From positions 1,054,001-1,118,000 of the forward strand of contig NZ_JAYXHR010000001.1 of the NCBI RefSeq assembly GCF_036017065.1: a stretch of 64,000 nt of DNA. Reading direction: 5' to 3'. The notes under the pieces were generated by a model. That model was given only the letters and a program-made list of their open reading frames with translations. It was not told the DNA's origin and made no database searches. The DNA is from Uliginosibacterium sp036017065. Lineage in GTDB: Bacteria > Pseudomonadota > Gammaproteobacteria > Burkholderiales > Rhodocyclaceae. Of this stretch, positions 44,551 to 53,499 are shown piece after piece; position 1 is the first letter of the stretch; every line of letters starts with the position of its first letter. The position numbers and the translations under genes are program-made.

Positions 44551-45069
44551 ATGCTGACCCTGCTCCGCACCTGGTTACAGGACACGAAGTTCATCGCCGC
44601 GTTGTGCCGCGCTGCCGAAACCCTCGCCCGCCACGAAGGCATCGCCGCGCCGGGCTCGGAACACTTCGTCCTGGCTGCGCTGGCGCTGCCCGACGGATCC
44701 GCCGCCCGGGCATTCGACGCACTGGGCCTGGACGCGAAGCGCTTCCGCGCAGCCATCGGCGCGCAATTCGCGGACGCACTCGCCGGCGCCGGGGTGTCTT
44801 CCGCATCGCTCACCGGGCAGGCACCTTCCTTGAGAGAAGCTGACGGCCTCTACAACGCCGCGCCGTCCGGCCAGACGCTGATGCAGCGCGTGGCGGACAA
44901 CCGTCATGCGCGACAGGGTCGTCCCTTGCTGGCTGCCGACGTGCTGCTGGCCGTCGCCGCCGAGGAGTACAGCATTGCCGCCCGGGCACTGCGCCACCTG
45001 CAGGTCACGCCCGAGGCGCTCATCGACGCGGCCCGCGCCGCGATGCAAGAACGCATGGCGACGCACTGA
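44551..45069 (+). CDS. Stand-alone Clp N-terminal domain protein
   Basis: 172 residues with two Clp-N repeats (about 15-75 and 105-168), as at the N-terminus of ClpA, ClpB and ClpC: AAPGSEHFVLAALALPDGSAARAFDALGLD, then GRPLLAADVLLAVAAEEYSIAARALRHLQV. The AAA+ modules are absent, so it cannot unfold proteins itself. It may act as an adaptor, decoy or sensor for Clp machines. A GAGGA site precedes the ATG. It is co-transcribed with the HTH protein. Confidence 0.88.
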   Translation: MLTLLRTWLQDTKFIAALCRAAETLARHEGIAAPGSEHFVLAALALPDGSAARAFDALGLDAKRFRAAIGAQFADALAGAGVSSASLTGQAPSLREADGLYNAAPSGQTLMQRVADNRHARQGRPLLAADVLLAVAAEEYSIAARALRHLQVTPEALIDAARAAMQERMATH

Positions 45070-45159
45070 CGAGCAGCGCACCGCTTTCGCAAGCGGACTG
45101 CAGGCGGCCGGGCGATAATGCGCGGCTTCACGCGTCCACCGCGCCAACCGTACGCCAGC

Positions 45160-46107
45160 ATGTCCATCCAGTGGTTTCCCGGTCACATGAACTCCGCCCG
45201 CCGCAAGGCGGCCGAGACCATGGAGAACACCGACCTCGTCGTCGAAGTGCTCGACGCCCGCCTGCCGGCGGCCAGCAGCAATCCGATGATCGACCAGCTG
45301 CGCCGCTTCCGGCAGCGTCCCTGCCTCAAGCTGCTCAACAAGAGCGACCTGGCGGACCCCGTCGCCACCGAAGCCTGGATCGCCCACCTGAACCGCCTGC
45401 CCGGCGTGAAAGCCGTGGCGCTGTCCAGCCGCAAGCCGTCCGACGTGGCGCGCATTCCCGCGCTGTGCCGCAGCCTCGCCCCCCACCGCGACAACAACAC
45501 CAAGCCGCTGCGCATCATGATCATGGGCATCCCGAACGTCGGGAAATCCTCCCTGATCAACGCCATGCTCAAGCGCCGCGTCGCCGCGGTGGGTGACGAG
45601 CCTGCCGTGACGAAAAACCAGCAGCGCTACGACATCGGCCCCGGCATGACGCTGACCGACACCCCCGGCATGCTGTGGCCGAAGATCGAGTATCCCGGCG
45701 ACGGCTACATGCTGGCCGCCAGCCATGCCGTCGGCACCAACGCCGTGCTGGAAGAGGAAGTAGCCGCCGCGCTGGCCGACATCCTGCTCGCGCGCTACCC
45801 GGACCTGCTGGCCGCACGTTACAAACTGGAACTGGCCGGCATGGATGGCGTGGCTATCGTGGAAGCGGTGGCGAAGAAGCGCGGCTGCCGCATGAAGGGC
45901 GGCGAGCTCGACCTGGAGAAGGCCGCGCTGATCCTGCTGACCGATTACCGCAGCGGCACGCTGGGCCGCATCAGCCTGGAAACCCCGGAAACCCGTGCAG
46001 CGATGCTGGCGGCCCACGTGGTCACGGCCCAAGACGATAGCGATTCAGAAAACGAAGCCAATGGTGACGCAGCCGGCGACGCAGGCGACGACAGCGATCG
46101 CAAGTGA
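45160..46107 (+). CDS. ylqF: Circularly permuted ribosome-assembly GTPase, YlqF/RbgA family
   Basis: 315 residues. G motifs come in permuted order: G4 NKSD (residues 60-63), then G1 GIPNVGKSS (123-131), then G3 DTPG (167-170). This is the hallmark of the YlqF/RbgA group, which promotes late steps of 50S subunit assembly. The start MSIQWFPGHMNSARRKA is the family start. The C-terminal tail is acidic and of low complexity (EDSDSENEANGDAAGDAGDD-like). It follows the Clp-N gene by 90 bp. Confidence 0.93.
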   Translation: MSIQWFPGHMNSARRKAAETMENTDLVVEVLDARLPAASSNPMIDQLRRFRQRPCLKLLNKSDLADPVATEAWIAHLNRLPGVKAVALSSRKPSDVARIPALCRSLAPHRDNNTKPLRIMIMGIPNVGKSSLINAMLKRRVAAVGDEPAVTKNQQRYDIGPGMTLTDTPGMLWPKIEYPGDGYMLAASHAVGTNAVLEEEVAAALADILLARYPDLLAARYKLELAGMDGVAIVEAVAKKRGCRMKGGELDLEKAALILLTDYRSGTLGRISLETPETRAAMLAAHVVTAQDDSDSENEANGDAAGDAGDDSDRK

Positions 46108-46119
46108 GTCAGGCGGGCC

Positions 46120-46452
46120 TCAGGCCTGGCGCGGCCCGAAATAGATGATGGCCATGCCGGCGAGGCACACCCCTGCACCCAGGACGTCGGTGAACGTGGG
46201 CCGTACGCCATCCACCGCCCACAGCCACAGCAAGGCCATGCCGACGTACACCCCGCCGTAGGCAGCATAGACGCGGCCCGCCGGCTGGGGATGCAGGGTC
46301 AGCAGCCAGGCAAACAGGACGAGGCTGGCGGCAGCCGGCAACAGCAGCCACGCCGACCCTTGCTTCTTCAGCCACAGCCAGGGCAGGTAGCAGCCGAGAA
46401 TTTCCGCCAGTGCCGTGGCGATGAACAGCCCCAGGGGCTTCAGCAACTCCAC
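46120..46452 (-). CDS. YnfA/UPF0060 family small membrane protein
   Basis: 110 residues with four transmembrane helices. The start MELLKPLGLFIATALAEILGCYLPWLWLKKQ and the end DVLGAGVCLAGMAIIYFGPRQ are typical. The family resembles small multidrug-resistance proteins; its transport role is unproven. I chose GTG 46452 because it gives the family length; GTG 46473 would add seven residues and overlap the upstream gene. It is convergent with the YlqF gene. Confidence 0.9.
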   Translation of the reverse strand: MELLKPLGLFIATALAEILGCYLPWLWLKKQGSAWLLLPAAASLVLFAWLLTLHPQPAGRVYAAYGGVYVGMALLWLWAVDGVRPTFTDVLGAGVCLAGMAIIYFGPRQA

Positions 46453-46457
46453 GCCGC

Positions 46458-46943
46458 TCAATCCCGCACGCACATGGCTTCGGCATCGTCGAGCACCTGC
46501 CAGCCCCAGCCCTTGGGACAGCTCACGGTGCGCGCGCGACGGATGGTCACCAGCCCGGCCTGCTCCTTGACGCCCTGGCAGACGGCGCCGTTACCTACGA
46601 ATCCCACGTAAACCAGGCGGGTTGCCTCTTCCCGCAAGGCCCAGTTCCAAACACTGGCTGTCGGTTTGAAAGGCAGATCCTGCGCAGCGAAGCTGAGACC
46701 GCAGGGATAACGTTGCTGCAACAAGGCCACCACGTCGGCCACCGCATCCGCCTCGGAGCTCTTCGTCGGGCGGGCATCATCGCCGAGCATGGCCTGCCAG
46801 GCGAGCCATTCGCCAAGCTCGGGGGGACGGCACTGGCTCTTGCCAGCGCCCGCGGGCGGACAGGCCGCGGCCGCCAGCCCGCAAAGGGCGATGGCTCCTG
46901 CTCCCACCGTGCATCTCAACCATCGACCGAACCCGCTCCGCAT
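46458..46943 (-). CDS. Exported cysteine-containing protein of unknown function
   Basis: 161 residues with a signal peptide (RCTVGAGAIALCGLAAAACP). The mature part has several Cys residues (CRPPE, YPCGLSF, VCQGV, VSCPKGWGW, MCVRD) that could form disulphides. No family is recognised. Its stop lies 6 bp before the preferred YnfA start, so the two may be one unit. The CGLAAAAC segment could also be read as a weak lipobox. Confidence 0.65.
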   Translation of the reverse strand: MRSGFGRWLRCTVGAGAIALCGLAAAACPPAGAGKSQCRPPELGEWLAWQAMLGDDARPTKSSEADAVADVVALLQQRYPCGLSFAAQDLPFKPTASVWNWALREEATRLVYVGFVGNGAVCQGVKEQAGLVTIRRARTVSCPKGWGWQVLDDAEAMCVRD

Positions 46944-47134
46944 CGGCTGCTCCCGCTCTTGTTCTGGTGCCGCAAAGGATGTGGATTATTCGGCAAAACC
47001 CCCTAAAAGGCACCGGGCAACAGTTCAGAACGCGGCCGTAATGCCGATAAATGGTCGAACCGGGCGACGGCAGCCGCAAGGCCGGACGTCGCCCGCCCCA
47101 CCGGACTCACGGAATTCAGGGCTAAGATCGGGGC

Positions 47135-48724
47135 ATGATCAACCGACTGGAAATCCATACAACCTGGAACGGCCTGGTACAGGCTTGGAAAGCCGTCTGG
47201 CAGGCGAGCGACCAGCCGGAGCGCTGGCGCGCCTTCACGCCGCATTGCGACCGCCTGCTCGCGCTGGCTCGTCAGCAGGGGCTTAACGACCTCGAAGCCG
47301 CGGTCATGCCGCTGCTCGATCTCCTTGCACGCAACCCTTCGCCCGGCGAAGCCGAAAAGGCTGCGCTGGACCGTCTACTACCCGGCGTTTTTGCGGTGGT
47401 ACGCGACATCTGGACGGATTCGGCGCGCCGCAACATCGGCCTGCGCAGTACCGAAGAAGAAACGATGCCGCTGGTGGTGATGTTCGCGCGCAGCGCCGAC
47501 TCGGTGCGCGAGCTGCTGCTGCAGATGGAGCACTACGGCTACCTGTTCCGCGTATTCACGGATTTCCGCCTGGGGCTGCAGACAGCAGTCACCCAGCGCG
47601 CCGCCGCGGTCGTCATCGAGTTGCCGGAAACCGGCGTCGACGCCAACGTGGCTCCGCTCATCGAAGAGGTGAACCGCTACGGACTGAAGTGGTTCGCACT
47701 GTCGGAGCGCGGCGACTTCCCGCTGCGCCTGCAGGCGGTGCGCCACAGCGCGCAAGGCTTCTTCGTGACGCCGTTGCCGATCAATGCCCTGGTGGATGCC
47801 GTCGACCCGCTGGCCTACAAGGCCAAGGACGAGCCCTACCGCGTACTGGTGCTGGACGATTCAGCCACGGTGCTGGCGACCATCGAAAAGACCCTGGCGC
47901 AGTTTCCGAACATCCACGTACGCACCCTGCGCCATCCGGCGATGGTGCTGGAGTCCTTGCTGGATTTCTCGCCCGACGTGCTGCTGCTGGACTTCCACAT
48001 GGATGGCTGCAACGGCCTGGAGGTGGCGAAGATCATCCGCCAGAACAAGGCTTTCGAATCCATCCCCATCGTGTATCTCACCAGCGAGACCAGCGAGGCG
48101 GTGCAGATCGAGGCCATGCGCCACGGCGGTGACGACTTCCTCACCAAGCCGATCAGCCAGACCCAGCTCGCCAACACGGTGGTGAGCAAGTCGGAGCGTT
48201 ACCGTGGCTTGCGCCGCCTGATGGTGGAAGACAGCCTGACCGGGCTGTACAACCACGTAAAAACGAAGGCGCTGCTGCAACAGGCCATCCTGCTCGCCGA
48301 CCGCGAGAAGCTGCCGGTCAGCTACGCCATCATCGACATCGACCACTTCAAGCGGGTCAACGACACCTACGGCCACACGGTGGGCGACAAGGTCATCAAG
48401 ACGCTGGCGCGCTTCCTCAAGCAGCGCCTGCGCCGCGCCGACGTGGTCGGCCGCTACGGCGGCGAAGAGTTCGTCGTGGTGCTGTACAACAGCACGCCCA
48501 GCGCCGCGATGGAGAAGATCGAGCACATCCGTGACGCCTTCGGACGCGTCGCCCACCCCTACGACGATGGTGTCTTCCACACCACGTTCAGCGCGGGCGT
48601 CGCACACTACCCGGCCTACCCGACCATGATGGAACTGATGGTCGCGGCCGACGACGCGCTCTATGCCTCCAAGCGGGCCGGGCGCAACTGCGTGACCCTC
48701 GCCGAACTCAGCCGCGCAGGCTGA
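47135..48724 (+). CDS. Diguanylate cyclase with receiver domain
   Basis: 529 residues. A helical N-terminal part (1-100) is followed by a receiver-like domain that lacks the phospho-acceptor (about 112-225). A full receiver comes next (about 235-355, Asp286 in LLLDFHMDG, Lys in FLTKPIS), then a GGDEF domain with active-site GGEEF (442-446). The inhibitory site RRAD (433-436) is at the right spacing, so product feedback is likely. It makes cyclic di-GMP. A PilZ protein is encoded 1.6 kb downstream. Its end overlaps the convergent DUF2789 gene by 17 bp. Confidence 0.93.
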   Translation: MINRLEIHTTWNGLVQAWKAVWQASDQPERWRAFTPHCDRLLALARQQGLNDLEAAVMPLLDLLARNPSPGEAEKAALDRLLPGVFAVVRDIWTDSARRNIGLRSTEEETMPLVVMFARSADSVRELLLQMEHYGYLFRVFTDFRLGLQTAVTQRAAAVVIELPETGVDANVAPLIEEVNRYGLKWFALSERGDFPLRLQAVRHSAQGFFVTPLPINALVDAVDPLAYKAKDEPYRVLVLDDSATVLATIEKTLAQFPNIHVRTLRHPAMVLESLLDFSPDVLLLDFHMDGCNGLEVAKIIRQNKAFESIPIVYLTSETSEAVQIEAMRHGGDDFLTKPISQTQLANTVVSKSERYRGLRRLMVEDSLTGLYNHVKTKALLQQAILLADREKLPVSYAIIDIDHFKRVNDTYGHTVGDKVIKTLARFLKQRLRRADVVGRYGGEEFVVVLYNSTPSAAMEKIEHIRDAFGRVAHPYDDGVFHTTFSAGVAHYPAYPTMMELMVAADDALYASKRAGRNCVTLAELSRAG

Positions 48725-48941
48725 GGTTCAGCTGGTCGATCAGTTCAGCCCAGTCGGCGTCCGCTCGCCACTCTTCCCGCAGGAAAGCTGCCTGCGCCGG
48801 TGTCCAGAACGGCGCATCCGGCAGGCGTACGGTTTCCGGCAACGGCGAGTGGCCCTTGATGAACTGGCGGATGGATACTTCATCCGAAGGCAGGCCGAGT
48901 TGCTCGAACAGTTCCGGCATCGAGTGGCTGACGGTTTCCAT
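48708..48941 (-). CDS. DUF2789 family protein
   Basis: 77 residues: METVSHSMPELFEQLGLPSDEVSIRQFIKGHSPLPE and then FWTPAQAAFLREEWRADADW are typical of DUF2789. It is cytoplasmic with unknown function. The ATG at 48941 follows CAGGAGAA. The last five codons and stop overlap the end of the diguanylate cyclase gene on the other strand. Confidence 0.88.
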   Translation of the reverse strand: METVSHSMPELFEQLGLPSDEVSIRQFIKGHSPLPETVRLPDAPFWTPAQAAFLREEWRADADWAELIDQLNLSLRG

Positions 48942-49094
48942 GATGTTCTCCTGGTGATTGCGACAAACTGCGACAAACGCGTGCGGCAAGCGCGCGAATG
49001 CGTGGAAGGACCGCCTTCAGCGTAGCCTGTCCGGCGGCCCGGGACATTCAGCGCCGTCCTACAATGACGACCCGCCTCGCCTCCGCCTGCCGCC

Positions 49095-49301
49095 ATGGAA
49101 GACCGCATCGCCCACCTGGAAGCCCAGCTCACCCACGCCGAAGACCTGCTGGACGAGCTCAACCGCACGGTATTCCGCCAGCAACAGCAGATCGACCAGT
49201 TGCAGCAGCAGTTGCTCAGCGTCGCCCGGCAGATGAGCGCCGCCCAGCCAGGCACGGCGGAACCACGGGATCTACGCGACGAGATTCCGCCGCACTACTG
49301 A
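49095..49301 (+). CDS. slyX: SlyX family coiled-coil protein
   Basis: 68 residues: MEDRIAHLEAQLTHAEDLLDELNRTVFRQQQQIDQLQQQL is a continuous coiled coil, and the ending DLRDEIPPHY is the SlyX signature. The function is unknown. It stands alone between divergent and convergent neighbours; the start follows a CCGCC stretch without a strong ribosome site. Confidence 0.92.
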   Translation: MEDRIAHLEAQLTHAEDLLDELNRTVFRQQQQIDQLQQQLLSVARQMSAAQPGTAEPRDLRDEIPPHY

Positions 49302-49329
49302 AGCCGGATCGCCAACGCGGCGCTGCGGC

Positions 49330-50226
49330 TCAGAGACGCAGCAGGTAGAGCCAGAGGCTCAGCGTCAACATCGACCCCAGCGTGGTCGCCGACACCAGCC
49401 AGGCAACGCCCACGCCGTCGCCACCCATGCGCACGGCGAGGATGTAGGCCGACGAAGCCGAAGGCAGGGCCGCGAACAGCACCGCGATGTCCCGCGCCAC
49501 GCCGGTCAACCCCAGTAACGGCGCCAGCCACCACGCCAGCGCGGGCAGGATCAGCAGGCGCACCGCGACGATCCATGCCGAACCCAGCGCGTGGCCCTCG
49601 GTCCTGCCCCAGTGCAGCGCCGCCCCCACCGCCAGCAAGCCCAGTGAAATGGAAGCCTCCGCCAGGCGCCCCAGGAAATGGCCGACGGGTTGCGGCAGCA
49701 CATAGCCGCCGAGATTGAAGGCCAGCCCGGCCAGGGTGGCGAGAATCAGCGGATTGCGCGCCAGTTCGAGGATCAGGCGGCTGTCGCCATGGCGGGCCAG
49801 CGCGCTCACCGCGGCGACGTTGGCAAACGGCACCATCGCGCCGCATAGCGCCCCCATCACGGCGATGCCGGCAGGACCGTGCACCGTCCCGGCCACGGCG
49901 ATGCCGATGTAGGTATTGAAGCGGTAGGCACACTGCAGGCGCGAAGCGAAGGCAATCGGCGTCAGGCCCATGAAGGGCTTGGCCACCCAGCCGAGCAGCA
50001 GGCCCGCCAGCATCACCGCCAGCCCGCACCCGAGCAAGGGCAGGGCCGTCGCCGGGTCCAGCGTCGCCCGCGCCAGCGCCTGGAACAACAGGGCCGGGAA
50101 GAGCACGAAGTAGACAAGCTTCTCCAGCCCCGACCAGAAGGCCTCGGAAAAACCGGCATAGCGACGGAGGCCGACTCCGAGCAGGATCAGCGCGAAGTCC
50201 GGCAGCAGCAGGACAAGGGTAGACAC
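49330..50226 (-). CDS. AEC-family (auxin efflux carrier-like) transporter
   Basis: 298 residues from a GTG at 50226 (MSTLVLLLPDFALILLGVGLRR), with about ten transmembrane helices. A TTG at 50241 would add five residues. Signatures are YRFNTYIGIAVAGTVHGPAGIAVMGALCGAMVPFANVAAV in the middle and VLFAALPSASSAYILAVRMGGDG near the end. It is a secondary transporter, perhaps of malate-like organic acids; the substrate is not predictable. It is convergent with slyX. Confidence 0.88.
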   Translation of the reverse strand: MSTLVLLLPDFALILLGVGLRRYAGFSEAFWSGLEKLVYFVLFPALLFQALARATLDPATALPLLGCGLAVMLAGLLLGWVAKPFMGLTPIAFASRLQCAYRFNTYIGIAVAGTVHGPAGIAVMGALCGAMVPFANVAAVSALARHGDSRLILELARNPLILATLAGLAFNLGGYVLPQPVGHFLGRLAEASISLGLLAVGAALHWGRTEGHALGSAWIVAVRLLILPALAWWLAPLLGLTGVARDIAVLFAALPSASSAYILAVRMGGDGVGVAWLVSATTLGSMLTLSLWLYLLRL

Positions 50227-50289
50227 GGCAGGGCTTTGCAAGACGGAAACTGCAGGCGCCCAGAATACTCCCGGGCGCCGGAAGGCCGA

Positions 50290-50700
50290 TCAGATCATCG
50301 ACGGGCCGGACACGATGGATTGCGCGTCCTTCACGGAGATGCGCACGCTGGCGCCACAAATGACGATGACGGTGAGCCACTCGTAGAGCTTGTCGCCCCC
50401 GTCCCCTTCCAGCGACAGGAAGCGGCAGCCGAGACGCGGCCCTTCGAGTGAATTCACGCGATTGACCCGCTCCGCGTGGCCGCGGATACGGTCGGGAATA
50501 TCGTTGAAGCGCAGCACGAAATCGAAGCTACCGCTGGTTTCGCCGCCTTCCACCGCAGGAATGCTGAAGCCTTCCATCGACAGGTCGATGACCGGATGCC
50601 TCGCGCCGGCGATCTCCGCCCACACGCAGGTTTCACCGTCACGCTTGGCGGCAATGCGCTGTCGCGCACGGCGCTCTGCGCTGTCATTGGCATCGTTCAT
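50290..50700 (-). CDS. PilZ-domain cyclic di-GMP receptor
   Basis: 136 residues, a single PilZ domain with both ligand motifs: the arginine cluster RRARQRIAAKR (RxxxR) and DLSMEG (DxSxxG). It is a soluble c-di-GMP receiver with no output domain and should act by binding a partner protein. The ATG follows GAGGTGAGG. The diguanylate cyclase 1.6 kb upstream is a possible source of the signal. Confidence 0.9.
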   Translation of the reverse strand: MNDANDSAERRARQRIAAKRDGETCVWAEIAGARHPVIDLSMEGFSIPAVEGGETSGSFDFVLRFNDIPDRIRGHAERVNRVNSLEGPRLGCRFLSLEGDGGDKLYEWLTVIVICGASVRISVKDAQSIVSGPSMI

Positions 50701-50780
50701 CCTCACCTCTCGATACATAACGTTCCTGATGGCTTTTCGTCCGCGCGGCGGCCTTCCTTGAGCAAAAACCGCACGCCGCA

Positions 50781-50809
50781 AAGAAAAAAGCCCCGCCATG
50801 GCGGGGCTT
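50781..50809 (-). terminator. Terminator behind the pectate lyase gene
   Basis: AAGCCCCGCC-AT-GGCGGGGCTT is a perfect 22-bp palindrome (50788-50809), followed on the minus strand by a run of T. It lies 20 bp after the stop of the pectate lyase gene. Confidence 0.9.
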
Positions 50810-50828
50810 CGGTACCAGCGGGCGTCGC

Positions 50829-52283
50829 TTACAGCTTGCCGGCGCCAGCATTGGCCTTCACGTAGGCCGGCACGTCCTTGGCGGGAATCGGCTGCTTGCC
50901 ATACAGCGTCGGCTTCCAGCCCACATCGGGCGACAACTTCGGCAGTGCCTTGGCGAACTCCGCAGGCTGGCCATTCACGATCGAGCCGGCATCGAAGAAC
51001 TTGGTACCACCCTGCACTGCGGCAGCGTATTCGACTGTCCCGTTGCGGATGTCGAAGTAATTGTTCTCCGAGTAAATAGCCGAGTCCTTGCCGATGCCGA
51101 AACCGTTGCGGAAGATGGGAATGCCCTTCGATTCCTTGATCGCGCGCTCGTGGTTCTGCACGACATTCAGCTTCGGGTCCGGCATGCCGGACGCGTCGCC
51201 GGTGAAGTAGTTGTTGAAGCTGTGGACCTTGCCGAAACGCACGCGCGGCATGCGCTGACCGGCATTCTCGAACCAGTTGCCACGGAAGGTGGCGTTCAGC
51301 TTGCCGGCATCCGAGGTCAGGCTGTCGCTGCCGCCGATGAGCGAGGTCTTGTCGTGATCCTTGAAGTGGTTGTAGGTCAGGGTCACGAGATCGGCGCCGT
51401 TGGTGATATCCACCTGGCCGTCGTGGTGCTGCACCTTCTGCTCGATCTGGTTGTGCGGGAACGGAAAGACCGGCGGGAACATCTTGTCCGGACGGTCACC
51501 ATCGGTGAAGGTGCAGTGGTCGATCCACACCCGCTTGCCGCCATTGACCGAGATACTGTCGTACTCGGAATTCCAGCGACCACCAGGACATTGTTGCGGA
51601 CCGGTCTTGGCATCGACGTAAGCGTCCTGGCAACCCGGATAAGCCTTGTTGGCCGCCCAGGAATCGCCCGGATCCCAACCCGGGAAGTAATCGAACGCAT
51701 CCTCGAAAGTGATGTTGCGGATGATGACGTTCTCGGTGCCGGCACCGATCATCAGGTTGCCCTTCACGATCTTCGCGTCCTTGCCCAGGCCGACGATGCT
51801 CGTGTTGGACGTGACGTTGATCACGATCCGTTTCTTCTGGTTCTCGGCTGAGCGCTCGCGGGCAGCTTCCAGCGGGCCGGCGAGCTTGCGATCCGGACGC
51901 CCGTTCACCAGCTTCACGTTCCACACGGCCGGTGCATAGGCCTTCACGTAGGCGTCGAAGTTATACGCCGGATCGGCGTAATCCTTCTCCAGCAGTTCCT
52001 TGTTGTTGTCGTCGACCGACAGGTTGATGGTGCCCTTGACCTGGATGATTTTCGGCAACGCCGGGTTGCCGCCCGCCTGCAACGCACGCACCAGTTCTGC
52101 ACGGTTGCTCACCGTATAGACATTTGCATCAACCGCCTTGGAACCGCCATCCGTCCCTGCTGCCCAGCCATCATTGGCTATCAGCGGCTGGCGCGGATTG
52201 AGGGTGGGCGCCCCGGCACAGGCCGCCAGCAAGCCGGCGGCCACCAGCGCCGCAGTCATCGTAGTCATTGCACCGAATTTCAT
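50829..52283 (-). CDS. Pectate lyase family 1 lipoprotein
   Basis: 484 residues. The N-terminus has a lipobox (LLAACAG, Cys22), so it is a lipoprotein, probably on the outer membrane or exported. The body is a right-handed beta-helix of polysaccharide lyase family 1: SNTSIVGLGKDAKI, GKRVWIDHCTFTDG (the WIDH motif) and GQRMPRVRFGKVHSFNNYF (the RxPxxR motif). It cleaves polygalacturonate by calcium-dependent beta-elimination. It stands alone, with its own terminator and no pectin transport genes nearby. Confidence 0.92.
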   Translation of the reverse strand: MKFGAMTTMTAALVAAGLLAACAGAPTLNPRQPLIANDGWAAGTDGGSKAVDANVYTVSNRAELVRALQAGGNPALPKIIQVKGTINLSVDDNNKELLEKDYADPAYNFDAYVKAYAPAVWNVKLVNGRPDRKLAGPLEAARERSAENQKKRIVINVTSNTSIVGLGKDAKIVKGNLMIGAGTENVIIRNITFEDAFDYFPGWDPGDSWAANKAYPGCQDAYVDAKTGPQQCPGGRWNSEYDSISVNGGKRVWIDHCTFTDGDRPDKMFPPVFPFPHNQIEQKVQHHDGQVDITNGADLVTLTYNHFKDHDKTSLIGGSDSLTSDAGKLNATFRGNWFENAGQRMPRVRFGKVHSFNNYFTGDASGMPDPKLNVVQNHERAIKESKGIPIFRNGFGIGKDSAIYSENNYFDIRNGTVEYAAAVQGGTKFFDAGSIVNGQPAEFAKALPKLSPDVGWKPTLYGKQPIPAKDVPAYVKANAGAGKL

Positions 52284-52413
52284 TAAGTGTCTCCTGCTTT
52301 TTATTGACGGAACGACCAGAAAGCCGAGCCGCTAGCCTACGTCAAAAGACACATTTTTGTACAACGACCGAACCTGCCGTAAACCCGCGCTGGTGCTTGT
52401 TGCGGGGCGTCAA

Positions 52414-52680
52414 TCAGAAGCCTGCGCGGTGCTCCTGCCACCAGTCGTACAGATCGGACACCAGGAGCAATCCGGCGAGCGCCAGGAGAATGACGGCGCC
52501 AATGCCAAGTCCGATCATGTAACTCAGCGCGCCCACGATGACGAAAGCCACCGCGCTCAGTTCTGTCCACCGGTGTTTGCGACGCAACAGGGTACAAAGC
52601 TGCGCCTTCGCCCGGCTGGATCCACGGGACTGGACGCGACGCAGGTACTGGGGATAAGCCATCTTGCCGACGGGAAACAT
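52414..52680 (-). CDS. Small two-helix membrane protein, unknown
   Basis: 88 residues from the second of two adjacent ATG codons; AAGGAGG lies 5 nt before it. A basic N-terminus (PQYLRRVQSRGSSRAKAQLCTLLRRKHRW) is followed by two hydrophobic helices (LSAVAFVIVGALSYMIGLGIGAVILLALAGLLLVSDLY). No family is recognised. It stands alone, 130 bp after the pectate lyase start on the same strand. Confidence 0.65.
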   Translation of the reverse strand: MFPVGKMAYPQYLRRVQSRGSSRAKAQLCTLLRRKHRWTELSAVAFVIVGALSYMIGLGIGAVILLALAGLLLVSDLYDWWQEHRAGF

Positions 52681-52977
52681 CATTGCCTCCTTATTGAGGC
52701 CCCGAGCCTGGGGCCCTTGTTTCCAGCATAGATAGCCGCCGGCATATTCCATTGTGCGAGCGCATATATCGGCGACATCCCTGACGCGGATCAAAACTGC
52801 CGGGGCATCCCGGCCGGTTCGCCCACGGATCGACGATCAGGACATAAACGAAAGTAAAACCGTGTAAAAGCTTTCACGCTTTGCCCGGACTGCTGCTAAC
52901 GCCCTGTCAACCTTTCTGCAAAGGCCTCGTTAATGGCTCAGTGGCGAGCGTCCGCCACGCCTTCAAAGGAGATGGCA

Positions 52978-53259
52978 GTGGGTAGTCTTTGCAACGAGTC
53001 CTACGAGGAATTCCTGGACTCCTTGAAATCGGCCGGTATCGCGATCAGCAACGAAGAGAGCTTGCGCGAGCGCCTGGCGGAAACCCAACGGTGGCGCTAC
53101 GCATTCATGAGCATGGCCCGCAACGGCAGTGCGATCGGCATCCGGTTCGTCAGCCGCGAGTCCCGTCCCGATGACAGCGCGATCCGCAGTGCTTTTGCCC
53201 GTCACGCTTTTCCGGATAGCGCCGAAGCAGTCTTCGCCGCCAGCCTGGCGAGCAACTGA
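52978..53259 (+). CDS. Small unknown protein
   Basis: 93 residues from GTG 52978 (MGSLCNESYEEFLDSLKS), chosen because AAGGAG lies 6 nt ahead. An ATG at 52972 would touch the ribosome site, and an ATG at 52933 lacks one. It is soluble, mixed helix and strand, with no known motif. A clear terminator follows, which supports it as a real gene. Codon use is normal for the window. Confidence 0.65.
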   Translation: MGSLCNESYEEFLDSLKSAGIAISNEESLRERLAETQRWRYAFMSMARNGSAIGIRFVSRESRPDDSAIRSAFARHAFPDSAEAVFAASLASN

Positions 53260-53279
53260 AAAGACGTTTCCAGAGCACG

Positions 53280-53307
53280 AAAAGGCAGACTGAAGGTCTG
53301 CCTTTTT
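53280..53307 (+). terminator. Intrinsic terminator
   Basis: AAAAGGCAGAC pairs with GTCTGCCTTTT around a 5-nt loop, with five T at the end. It lies 20 bp after the stop of the small unknown gene. Confidence 0.85.
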
Positions 53308-53499
53308 CATTGGCGATGCGCCCCGTAACGGACTGACAGCGCCCGCAAGTGGTGCGTCCCGCGCTGAATTGCGGCCCCCTGCTTCAACTCGGCACCTTGC
53401 ATGTGCCGCGTATCCCCAGCGGCATGATCCTCGCTTGCCTCCGTGCCAGCGGCCCGTCGCACTCAATAAGGTCGCAACATCCACTGTGGGGAGCGCCGT

